From: Moraxellaceae bacterium
GTDB taxonomy: Bacteria > Pseudomonadota > Gammaproteobacteria > Pseudomonadales > Ketobacteraceae
Direction: 5' to 3'
NCBI GenBank assembly: GCA_002402125.1
Contig: NVVG01000201.1
Span: forward strand, 1 to 5,977
Length of the DNA stretch: 5,977 bases
A program made the translations under genes and the position numbers. Positions 1 to 4,387 of the stretch are shown here, one piece after another (within the stretch, counting starts at the first letter, position 1; every line of letters begins with the position of its first letter). The notes beneath the pieces were generated by a model. The model was not told the origin of the DNA, did not search any database, and worked only from the letters and a program-made list of their open reading frames with translations.

Positions 1-2
1 AG

Positions 3-41
3 GTTGAGTTAAATCCAGAGCAGAACAAGGAAGCCGCTTAA
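3..41 (+). CDS. Possible C-terminal end of an upstream gene (partial)
   Basis: A frame open from the left edge ends at TAA (39-41) and encodes VELNPEQNKEAA. The other two forward frames stop within the first 13 bases. The hydrophilic Glu/Asn/Lys-rich tail is the kind seen at protein C-termini, and the orientation fits the other genes. With only twelve codons visible, neither family nor reality can be shown. The call rests on frame openness and context alone. Confidence 0.3.
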   Translation, partial: VELNPEQNKEAA

Positions 42-112
42 AGTACAACGACATGATCAAATAACTAATTGAAGCGACAACTATGTTGAAAAACACCGAG
101 ATTAAGCGGTTT
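31..112. repeat. Inverted repeat spanning the end of the upstream frame
   Basis: Positions 31-41 (AAGCCGCTTAA) can pair with 102-112 (TTAAGCGGTTT): ten Watson-Crick pairs and one G-T pair, enclosing about 60 bases. The right arm runs into a T-rich stretch (110-114). It could be a terminator with a large loop or the ends of a longer folded element. The large loop makes either reading tentative. Confidence 0.35.
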
Positions 113-224
113 TTCGAATAGCTCATATTGGCCGCTTTTGAACAATTCTGGCCAAACATCTAGAAGTGATAGCCTTGCATGAATGGCAGCTTTTGCTTAG
201 ATTGGGGTGGTTGGATAGCGGGCT
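42..224. other. Intergenic stretch with small repeats and no gene
   Basis: No convincing coding frame is seen. The stretch contains block A (101-134), repeated at 2377-2410, and a short inverted repeat TTGGCC (128-133) / GGCCAA (150-155). It also holds a phrase at 184-201 (GGCAGCTTTTGCTTAGAT) that recurs in similar form at 3247-3264. It leads directly into repeat copy 1. It looks like accumulated repeat debris, not a single functional site. Confidence 0.5.
101..134 (+). repeat. Intergenic repeat block A, copy 1
   Basis: This 34-base block matches 2377-2410 at about 28 of 34 positions without gaps. The best-kept part is AATAGCTCAT followed by TTGGCCG. In both places it lies upstream of a copy of the main repeat: about 90 bases upstream here, but nearly adjacent in the second case. 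The two blocks may be parts of one longer element, with copy 3 having an internal deletion. Confidence 0.6.
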
Positions 225-350
225 CGACTGTCTCGAATGTGGAGGCAGCTGTCTTCTTAGAAGGCTATGGATAGGGCGTATCTCTGATATACTCTAACAA
301 TAAATTTAAAAACGACGCATAAGGCACGCGTCTCAATTAGACGTTAAATA
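225..350 (+). repeat. Gene-start-associated intergenic repeat, copy 1 (attC-like end)
   Basis: This copy aligns without gaps to copy 4 (5125-5250) over 126 bases, about 93 identities counted by eye. Its central part, 261-317, matches 1743-1799 in copy 2 at 55 of 57 bases. It contains a TATACT box (288-293). The last part has complementary ends TAAC (295-298) and GTTA (343-346), self-complementary AATT at 303-306 and 335-338, and a GACGC/GCGTC stem (314-318 with 328-332) around a nine-base loop. GTTAAAT (343-349) fits the GTTRRRY core of integron attC sites. The partner box CTCTAAC has a pyrimidine where the RYYYAAC consensus wants a purine. It ends five bases before the first start codon. Confidence 0.75.
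288..293 (+). promoter_or_regulatory. Possible -10 box TATACT in repeat copy 1
   Basis: TATACT differs by one base from the sigma-70 -10 consensus and is kept in copies 1, 2 and 3 (also at 1770-1775 and 2462-2467). It is replaced by GATGCT in copy 4. No good -35 hexamer lies 16-18 bases upstream. A start about seven bases downstream would give a leader of roughly 55 bases made of the folded end of the repeat. Confidence 0.35.
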
Positions 351-354
351 CACG

Positions 355-690
355 ATGAATATGAGCAACGAAGAGTACGTCAAGAAGAAGCAGGCTAGAA
401 TAGGCGAGGTTGCATTGGGCATGCTTGATGGTTCTGTACATTATTTGAAAGGCTCAATTGAACTTGCATCTCTCCGGCATGAAATTGGCGCCTATGAAAA
501 TGACCCTGATTTTTTCGTCTTTGTAGCTATATTATCGGAGATTGATAGTTTGCCATTAGAATCGCCTAGACAAGAGTGGTCTGCGGAAGAGCTCGCTCGC
601 CATGAGCCAGAAATTAAGAAATCTATTGATTGGGCAAAGGAAATCTCATTGCCTCAATGTAAATCACTGGCGGAGAGGTTCAGTGCTTGA
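355..690 (+). CDS. Small cytosolic protein of unknown function (111 aa)
   Basis: No signal peptide, membrane segment or catalytic motif is visible in this acidic, soluble 111-residue protein. The central pattern SLRHEIGAYENDPDFFVFVAI (about residues 39-59), then SEIDSLPLESPR (61-72) and W75, resembles small bacterial proteins recalled as SLRxExG...DxDFxVFVAIxSExDxLP...R..W. I know of no proven function for that group and assign no family name. The start could be Met1 (355) or Met3 (361). Neither has a clear Shine-Dalgarno, as seen in some cassette genes that sit right behind a recombination site. The start lies five bases after repeat copy 1. The hydrolase follows 96 bases after the stop with no repeat between, so the two may be co-transcribed. 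Confidence 0.75.
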   Translation: MNMSNEEYVKKKQARIGEVALGMLDGSVHYLKGSIELASLRHEIGAYENDPDFFVFVAILSEIDSLPLESPRQEWSAEELARHEPEIKKSIDWAKEISLPQCKSLAERFSA

Positions 691-727
691 CAATGAAAGG
701 CATGTGACGCTCATAAATTCGAGCACC

Positions 728-738
728 TGCTTTAAGCA
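728..738. repeat. Small palindrome between the first two genes
   Basis: TGCTT (728-732) and AAGCA (734-738) flank a single T. It is too short and too tightly closed to be a convincing terminator. It is the only symmetric structure noticed in the 96-base gap, which otherwise lacks the repeat found before other genes. Confidence 0.2.
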
Positions 739-786
739 TTATGTATATCGCCCGACCAAATTAGACATAAAAGGTACTAACAGCTA

Positions 787-1710
787 ATGGATATTGCAGC
801 TATTCATCCTGAACTTCGCAACGCTTATCGCCGCACACCTTCGCTACCTTGTTACAGCGATCTATTCGTATCAGTTGCCAATTTATTGCTTAGACTTCGA
901 CGCAATAAAAAATCTATTTCCAGTGTGGAGATCAGAGAACACAATGCGGATGGCGCAAGTGTTCGAGTATATACGCCACCAGCTCCTCACACTGGAGCGG
1001 CGTTATTGTGGATTCATGGTGGCGGCCTTCTTATTGGTCGTGCATCGATGAACGATGCCTTGTGTGCGAAATATGCAAAGGACTTAAATATTTTAGTGGT
1101 GTCTGTTAATTATCGCCTCGCAGATAAACATCCCTTCCCGGCAGCGATCGATGATTGTTTTTACGCATGGCGATGGCTGCAGAAAAATGCTGTTGGTTTA
1201 GGGGTTGAGCCTGATCGCATAATTATATCTGGTCAGAGTGCTGGTGCTGGTCTGGCCGCGAGTCTGGTCCAGCGCATTGTTGATTCCGGCGATATTCAAC
1301 CCGCCGGCCAGGCGCTGTTTTGCCCGATGCTTGATGATCGAACTGCTGCTCGCGAGGAGCTAGATTCAGTCGGACACAGAGTGTGGAACAATCGGAGCAA
1401 CAGGGCTGGTTGGACAGCCTACCTGGGGCAATCAGCTGGTCAGTCCGCTACACCTGAATATGCTGTGCCAGGTAGGCGGGAAAATCTTACTGGCTTACCG
1501 CCGTCATGGATAGGTATTGGTGATGTGGACTTATTCTATGTGGAGTCGAAAAGTTATGCTAATCGGTTGCAGGCCTGCGGTGTTGCTTGTGAGCTCCATA
1601 CAGTCCAGGGTGCACCCCATGGTTTCGAATCGCTGGTACCTGAAGCTTCTATTACAAAGAGTTTTTTTGAATCAAATTACGGCTTTTTGCGAAAAAAATT
1701 GGGTTTATAA
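787..1710 (+). CDS. Alpha/beta hydrolase, hormone-sensitive-lipase (family IV) type
   Basis: This is a probable cytosolic carboxylesterase acting on short acyl or aryl esters; the natural substrate cannot be told. The family marks are in order: oxyanion-hole HGGG at 77-80, the VNYRLADKHPFPAAIDD stretch at 107-123, the nucleophile elbow GQSAG with Ser151, the acid Asp248 in GDVDLF, and His278 in GAPHGF. The triad is complete. The family usually has GDSAG, so Gln150 in place of Asp is a mild variation. At 307 residues the length is normal, and no signal peptide is seen. The first ~45 residues look like the usual N-terminal cap. The ATG is 12 bases after a weak AAGG (771-774), and no other start keeps the cap. 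It is followed after 32 bases by repeat copy 2. Confidence 0.9.
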   Translation: MDIAAIHPELRNAYRRTPSLPCYSDLFVSVANLLLRLRRNKKSISSVEIREHNADGASVRVYTPPAPHTGAALLWIHGGGLLIGRASMNDALCAKYAKDLNILVVSVNYRLADKHPFPAAIDDCFYAWRWLQKNAVGLGVEPDRIIISGQSAGAGLAASLVQRIVDSGDIQPAGQALFCPMLDDRTAAREELDSVGHRVWNNRSNRAGWTAYLGQSAGQSATPEYAVPGRRENLTGLPPSWIGIGDVDLFYVESKSYANRLQACGVACELHTVQGAPHGFESLVPEASITKSFFESNYGFLRKKLGL

Positions 1711-1733
1711 AATAATCGATGCCAGCCCTTGCA

Positions 1734-1739
1734 TAACAA
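1734..1739 (+). other. TAACAA motif shortly after the hydrolase stop
   Basis: GCATAACAAG begins 20 bases after the stop codon. TAACAA is the usual opening of integron attC sites, and it also lies just after the stops of the VOC gene (2293-2298) and the methyltransferase gene (5861-5866). The box GCATAAC departs from RYYYAAC at one position. Six bases recur easily by chance, so this is only supporting evidence. Confidence 0.3.
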
Positions 1740-1742
1740 GCA

Positions 1743-1831
1743 AAGGCTATGGATAGGGCGTATCTCTGGTATACTCTAACAATAAATTTGAAAACGACGT
1801 TAAAGCAAGTGTTTCAATAGAACGATAATTG
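1743..1831 (+). repeat. Gene-start-associated intergenic repeat, copy 2
   Basis: The first 57 bases are almost identical to copy 1 (two mismatches), then similarity fades but stays alignable. TATACT lies at 1770-1775 and TAAC at 1777-1780. The hairpin arms have changed but can still pair: GAAAAC (1790-1795) with GTTTC (1811-1815), extended by AC/GT across small bulges. The closing box is GATAATT (1824-1830), so the terminal TAAC/GTTA pairing is lost. The upstream third seen in copies 1 and 4 is absent because the hydrolase 3' end occupies that place. Confidence 0.75.
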
Positions 1832-1837
1832 CACACA

Positions 1838-1867
1838 ATGGACGAAGTATTACTACTAATTATGTAG
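1838..1867 (+). CDS. Nine-codon ORF just after repeat copy 2 (possible leader peptide)
   Basis: ATG at 1838 opens a frame encoding MDEVLLLIM, closed by TAG at 1865-1867, 16 bases before the VOC gene start. It lies directly after repeat copy 2. It has no clear ribosome binding site, so translation is doubtful. It may be chance, or the counterpart of the short ORF after copy 3. Confidence 0.2.
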   Translation: MDEVLLLIM

Positions 1868-1870
1868 TTT

Positions 1871-1879
1871 AAAGGAGGT
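1871..1879 (+). promoter_or_regulatory. Strong Shine-Dalgarno of the VOC gene
   Basis: AAAGGAGGT is a near-perfect match to the anti-Shine-Dalgarno sequence and ends four bases before the ATG at 1884. This fixes the start and predicts efficient translation. It contrasts with the missing or weak sites before most other genes here. Confidence 0.8.
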
Positions 1880-1883
1880 CAAG

Positions 1884-2267
1884 ATGTTTAGTCACGTGTC
1901 GATTGGATCTAGCGATCCAAATAAAGCATCAATGTTTTACGATGAAGTATTGGGTGCCCTTGGAATCAAAACTTTGTTTAACGTTGAGGGTGCAGTCGCC
2001 TATGGCGAACCAGCCGGGCCCAAAACATTTATTTTAAAACCTTTTGATGGCGGTTCTCCTACTCCAAGCAATGGAGGGCATATAGCTTATTTAGCAACAA
2101 CTCGGGCTCAAGTTGATGACTTTTATGCTACGGCACTTAAACTGGGAGGAACAGACGAAGGAGCACCGAGTATACGGCCACAATACCACCAAAATTACTA
2201 TGGTGCGTATGTACGGGACCCCGAAGGAAATAAGATTCAAGCAGTTTGCCACAGTAAAAATGGTTGA
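1884..2267 (+). CDS. VOC-family (glyoxalase/bleomycin-resistance fold) protein
   Basis: This 127-residue single-domain vicinal oxygen chelate protein begins FSHVSIGSSDPNKASMFYDEVLGALG and contains the usual YHQNYYGAYVRDPEGNKI segment (101-118) before AVCH (120-123). Such proteins form a dimer of paired beta-alpha-beta-beta-beta modules holding a divalent metal, and are commonly cytosolic. Likely metal ligands are His4 and His66 (GGHIAYLA). The C-terminal ligand, usually Glu in KIEAVCH, is Gln119 here. This may weaken or abolish metal binding. Substrate is unknown: glyoxalase I, fosfomycin or bleomycin binding cannot be told from sequence, and 'glyoxalase' should be read as a fold name. The start is firm because of the strong ribosome binding site. 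Proteins of this kind are often found as integron cassettes. Confidence 0.9.
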   Translation: MFSHVSIGSSDPNKASMFYDEVLGALGIKTLFNVEGAVAYGEPAGPKTFILKPFDGGSPTPSNGGHIAYLATTRAQVDDFYATALKLGGTDEGAPSIRPQYHQNYYGAYVRDPEGNKIQAVCHSKNG

Positions 2268-2292
2268 AAACGTTTAACATTGGAATAGCGGC

Positions 2293-2298
2293 TAACAA
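2293..2298 (+). other. TAACAA motif shortly after the VOC gene stop
   Basis: GGCTAACAAAG lies 25 bases after the stop and is the second of three TAACAA sequences close behind stop codons in the window. In an integron cassette this would be the R'' side of the attC site. GGCTAAC departs from RYYYAAC at its second base. It precedes the AT-rich hairpin at 2313-2341. Confidence 0.3.
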
Positions 2299-2312
2299 AG
2301 TTATCAAAAAAA

Positions 2313-2358
2313 CACTAAAAAATTCAGTGGTTTTTATAGTGGTGTTTGCAGATTTTTT
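2313..2358 (+). terminator. Possible terminator after the VOC gene
   Basis: CACTAAAAAA (2313-2322) pairs with TTTTT (2331-2335) and TAGTG (2337-2341) across one bulged A, leaving an eight-base loop. A run of six T lies at 2353-2358. The stem is AT-rich and the T run starts 11 bases after it, so this is a weak intrinsic terminator at best. It could equally be the stem of a folded recombination site. Confidence 0.35.
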
Positions 2359-2376
2359 ATGTCCATTTTAGCTAAA

Positions 2377-2410
2377 ATTAAGAGTTTTCTTAAATAGCTC
2401 ATTTTGGCCG
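2377..2410 (+). repeat. Intergenic repeat block A, copy 2
   Basis: Matches 101-134 at about 28 of 34 bases without gaps. Here it runs straight into repeat copy 3, whereas at the first site about 90 bases separate the two. This suggests one composite element with variable middle sequence. Confidence 0.6.
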
Positions 2411-2413
2411 GTT

Positions 2414-2523
2414 TGTGGAATCAGTCGTCTTATTAGAGCTAGTAGTAGGGAGTATATTAGGTATACTCTAGCAAAGGATTAAAAAAAGAAGAAAAAGCAC
2501 GCGTCTCAATTGAGCGCTAAATA
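2414..2523 (+). repeat. Gene-start-associated intergenic repeat, copy 3 (diverged)
   Basis: The upstream part follows copy 1 with a net two-base gap (TGTGGA, GTCTT, TTAGA and TAGTAGGG recognisable). TATACTCTA lies at 2462-2470 and ACGCGTCTCAATT at 2499-2511. The ends are TAGC (2469-2472) and GCTA (2516-2519). Both differ from the TAAC/GTTA of copy 1 but remain complementary, a compensatory change. The left arm has become purine-rich and lost GACGC. Instead CTCAATTGAG (2505-2514) is a perfect palindrome. GCTAAAT would not fit the invariant GTT of an active attC core. Confidence 0.65.
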
Positions 2524-2532
2524 TAAAACTAT

Positions 2533-2573
2533 AAGGAGAGTGTTTTATGGAATGGTTCAATCGTCGTTTATAG
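2533..2573 (+). CDS. Eight-codon ORF with a strong ribosome binding site
   Basis: AAGGAG (2533-2538) is followed after eight bases by ATG at 2547. The frame encodes MEWFNRRL and ends at TAG (2571-2573). The site is better than those of most full genes here. The frame after the amber codon stays open and in phase with the lipoprotein start at 2652, 35 codons from the first ATG. It could be a translated leader peptide, the surviving 5' end of a lost gene, or a gene broken by a nonsense change. The coordinates include the ribosome binding site; the ORF itself is 2547-2573. Confidence 0.4.
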
Positions 2574-2651
2574 CATGTAAGGTTTTGTTTCGTAGGTCTT
2601 ATATTCGCTAAATTTCGTTCTCGTCAAATCAAAATATTAAGGAAAATAATC

Positions 2652-3107
2652 ATGATTAGGATATTAATTGTTACTTTTATCTTTTTGTCACTTTCAGCAT
2701 GCTATGGGGGGAAACATGGCATTGTTACAAATGGCTGTGGGCCGACAGATGCTAGCGTCGTGCGCCTTTACTTGACCGATCAGGAAATTTCATGCACCAC
2801 GGATCTCGTATCGGTGGGGTTTATTAGTACGTACTTAGAATTTCAGCAAACTGAAGATATTTCAATAGGTATGATGCTTGAGCCCCATGACTATTATGGG
2901 ACGAGTCCCCCTGATGGTGCAACAGACTGCGGCATAGGGTATTCCGACTGCACTCATCTTGGTCCATTGTCTATTGAGATAACGGGTCAAGGAACTCAAG
3001 AAGATACTTTGAAGGGTGTTTACTTTATAGAAGGGGAAGAGGAAAACTCTACAGGCTCTTTTATTATTAAGCGCTGTAATAATGATAGGGGAATGTGTGG
3101 CGGCTAG
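2652..3107 (+). CDS. Small cysteine-rich lipoprotein of unknown function
   Basis: A short N-terminus with Arg3, a hydrophobic stretch (4-15) and the lipobox LSAC (14-17) show a lipoprotein signal peptide, with Cys17 as the predicted lipidated residue. Tyr18 at +2 does not block outer-membrane sorting. The mature part has six cysteines (29, 48, 93, 100, 142, 149), enough for three disulfides, and ends in an alternating pattern GVYFIEG...STGSFIIKRC, suggesting a beta-rich domain. I recognise no named family; the ending broadly resembles small lipoproteins in which a strand pair precedes two terminal cysteines. AAGGA (2639-2643) eight bases upstream supports the ATG. The repeat and the short ORF lie upstream, and a large hairpin follows. 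Confidence 0.8.
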   Translation: MIRILIVTFIFLSLSACYGGKHGIVTNGCGPTDASVVRLYLTDQEISCTTDLVSVGFISTYLEFQQTEDISIGMMLEPHDYYGTSPPDGATDCGIGYSDCTHLGPLSIEITGQGTQEDTLKGVYFIEGEEENSTGSFIIKRCNNDRGMCGG

Positions 3108-3126
3108 AGTGAGGTAAGTACTAGCA

Positions 3127-3136
3127 TCTCATGAGA
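3127..3136. repeat. Ten-base palindrome after the lipoprotein gene
   Basis: TCTCATGAGA is a perfect palindrome lying just upstream of the larger hairpin at 3142-3181. No function can be assigned. It might bind a dimeric protein or simply be chance. Confidence 0.25.
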
Positions 3137-3141
3137 GCCGG

Positions 3142-3181
3142 CCGAGAATTAAGATGGGCCAAGTTTCGTCTTGATTCTCGG
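3142..3181 (+). terminator. Strong hairpin after the lipoprotein gene (terminator-like, no T tract)
   Basis: CCGAGAATTAAGA (3142-3154) pairs over all 13 positions with TCTTGATTCTCGG (3169-3181), with one T-G wobble and a 14-base loop. It begins 34 bases after the lipoprotein stop. It is the best hairpin in the window. The sequence after it (TTCAACAAC) lacks a T run, so it may protect mRNA ends or be a bidirectional or recombination structure and not a classic intrinsic terminator. Confidence 0.55.
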
Positions 3182-3236
3182 TTCAACAACTGTAGTGGTT
3201 AAGAGATAGAGGGCACTTAATTGGAAGTTATTGCCC

Positions 3237-3268
3237 CCAATAAACGACAGCTTTCGCTTAGTTATTGG
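3237..3268. repeat. Inverted repeat upstream of the DUF4336 gene
   Basis: CCAATAA (3237-3243) pairs with TTATTGG (3262-3268), extendable by AC/GT across one bulged base. The loop holds GACAGCTTTCGCTTAG, close to the phrase at 184-201. It lies 40 bases before the preferred start and could be a 5'-UTR structure or a remnant intergenic repeat. Confidence 0.35.
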
Positions 3269-3308
3269 CTTTGATTCTATCCGATTGAATGACAGCAATG
3301 AGATAAAT

Positions 3309-4007
3309 ATGGGCTCTCTGAAACGCTTTGCTCCACAGATTTGGTTGAAAGACTACCCGGTTAGCTATGGTGGTTGTACGTTTCCAGGGAGGATGACCGT
3401 AGTGAAGCTTTCGGATGGCCGTGTCTTGATCCACTCTCCTTGCGCTATCGATCTTGAAACTAAAGCCGAAATTGAAAACATCGGTGCCGTAGGCTTTATC
3501 CTGGCGCCCGGAAATTATCACCACCTTCACGTACCGTCTTGCCAGGCAGCCTTTCCAGCAGCTCAGACCTACATCTGTCCTGGCATAGAAAGGAAGCGAC
3601 CTGACCTTGTATTCGATGGCATTTTAGGGGATGTTGCTGAGATTGGCTGGGCGTCAGACCTAGAGCAAGTCGTTGTGCGTGGTAGTAGGTTCATGTGGGA
3701 AGTTGCATTCTTCCATAGAAAGAGTCGTACACTGGTACTCGTTGATCTGATTGAAAACATGGGCGAGACAACACCCGGTACAAATTGGGTACTGAGGTTA
3801 GTTTGGAAGTACGTGTTTAGAATGTGGAATGTAGCTAAGCCTGCTCCAGAATATCAACTTGGGTGGAAGGATAAATCGGTAGCCCGTGAATCCCTTGGGC
3901 ACATTATTTCGTGGGAATTTGAGAAGGTTGTCATGGCCCACGGAGAGCCTATTGTTGAACATGCAAAGGATGTGGTAGAGAGTGCCTGGAGCAGTGTGCT
4001 AGGCTAG
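3309..4007 (+). CDS. DUF4336 protein (metallo-beta-lactamase-like fold)
   Basis: From ATG 3309 the product is 232 residues and begins at the usual point of the family: MGSLKRFAPQIWLKDYPV, then RMTVVKLSDGRVLIHSP (28-44). Other family marks are APGNYHHLHVPSCQAAFP (66-83), KRPDLVFDG (96-104), VFFH-like AFFHRKSRTLVLVDLIEN (133-150) and MAHGEP (209-214). DUF4336 is a poorly characterised branch of the metallo-hydrolase superfamily. His71/His72/His74, Asp146 and His211 are candidate metal residues, though the classical HxHxDH motif is absent. No signal peptide or membrane segment is evident. The frame is open up to a TTG at 3231, but the added 26 residues match nothing expected and would overlap the inverted repeat. 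TGAGA (3299-3303) is a weak ribosome binding site. Confidence 0.85.
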   Translation: MGSLKRFAPQIWLKDYPVSYGGCTFPGRMTVVKLSDGRVLIHSPCAIDLETKAEIENIGAVGFILAPGNYHHLHVPSCQAAFPAAQTYICPGIERKRPDLVFDGILGDVAEIGWASDLEQVVVRGSRFMWEVAFFHRKSRTLVLVDLIENMGETTPGTNWVLRLVWKYVFRMWNVAKPAPEYQLGWKDKSVARESLGHIISWEFEKVVMAHGEPIVEHAKDVVESAWSSVLG

Positions 4008-4387
4008 ATATTACAGAGTTTCGCCCACTTGGCGGGGCTTAGGCATATTTTAGATAGTTGACGAATGTCCACTTTTGCCAAATTTGGTCACTCAGCTTAG
4101 AAGGTGAATATGGCCGCAATGTTAAATGGTTGTAAGACGTTTGCCTTGACGTACATATCGGCCTCTTGGCTAGCTAGCAGCTTCGGGTAAGGGTTTGCAT
4201 TTTTCCCTTTTCTACGTGGTGGGTTTTCTGTAGCTTCAGGGAGGTCAAGTCCATTATAGTATCATTCTTTGCTAAAAAATTCTTAAAGGATGAATCGTGA
4301 GTAATCGAAAATATTGACCTGCTTTTAACAATTTATGGTAGATTAACGGGATAATCTTTAAACTCTCCAACTTATAATAGGCTTAGC
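4008..4387. other. 380-base intergenic region without a gene
   Basis: No credible coding frame is seen. Small structures are CGCC/GGCG (4022-4025 with 4031-4034), the palindrome CCAAATTTGG (4078-4087) and the self-complementary GCTAGCTAGC (4169-4178). The segment around 4063-4120 (GAATGTCCACTTTTG, later TATGGCCGCAATG) has the flavour of worn intergenic repeats common in gammaproteobacteria. The right end carries promoter-like sequence for the next gene. The main four-copy repeat is absent. Confidence 0.5.
4314..4344 (+). promoter_or_regulatory. Possible promoter of the 192-residue protein gene
   Basis: TTGACC (4314-4319) matches five of six bases of the -35 consensus. TAGATT (4339-4344), preceded by TGG as an extended -10, lies 19 bases further on, slightly long. 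A perfect TATAAT at 4373-4378 is nearer the gene but would start transcription only about three bases before the ATG and lacks a -35. Confidence 0.4.

Noticed and set aside
225..350. Canonical attC site
   Set aside because: Only the right core GTTAAAT fits fully. The left box starts with a pyrimidine, the stem is interrupted, and other copies lose the GTT, so it is called attC-like only.
602..787. Plus-strand 61-codon frame overlapping the end of the first gene
   Set aside because: It overlaps the first gene out of frame, has no ribosome binding site, and its sequence shows no domain character.
794..1051. Plus-strand frame inside the hydrolase gene, and a similar one at 1517-1756
   Set aside because: Both are out of frame with a hydrolase whose catalytic motifs span the same regions.
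3231..3308. TTG start adding 26 residues to the DUF4336 protein
   Set aside because: The extension is unlike the family N-terminus, overlaps an inverted repeat, and ATG 3309 begins exactly where family similarity starts.
3258..3530. Open frame on the minus strand across the start of the DUF4336 gene
   Set aside because: It lies antisense to a gene with clear family motifs, shows no recognisable motifs itself, and no promoter or ribosome binding site was seen for it.
3569..3760. Short minus-strand frame inside the DUF4336 gene
   Set aside because: It is fully antisense to conserved coding sequence, with Ser/Thr/Arg-rich content typical of shadow frames.
4373..4378. Perfect TATAAT as the promoter of the 192-residue protein gene
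   Set aside because: It would place the transcript start about three bases before the ATG, and no -35 lies at the right distance; it is noted only as an alternative.
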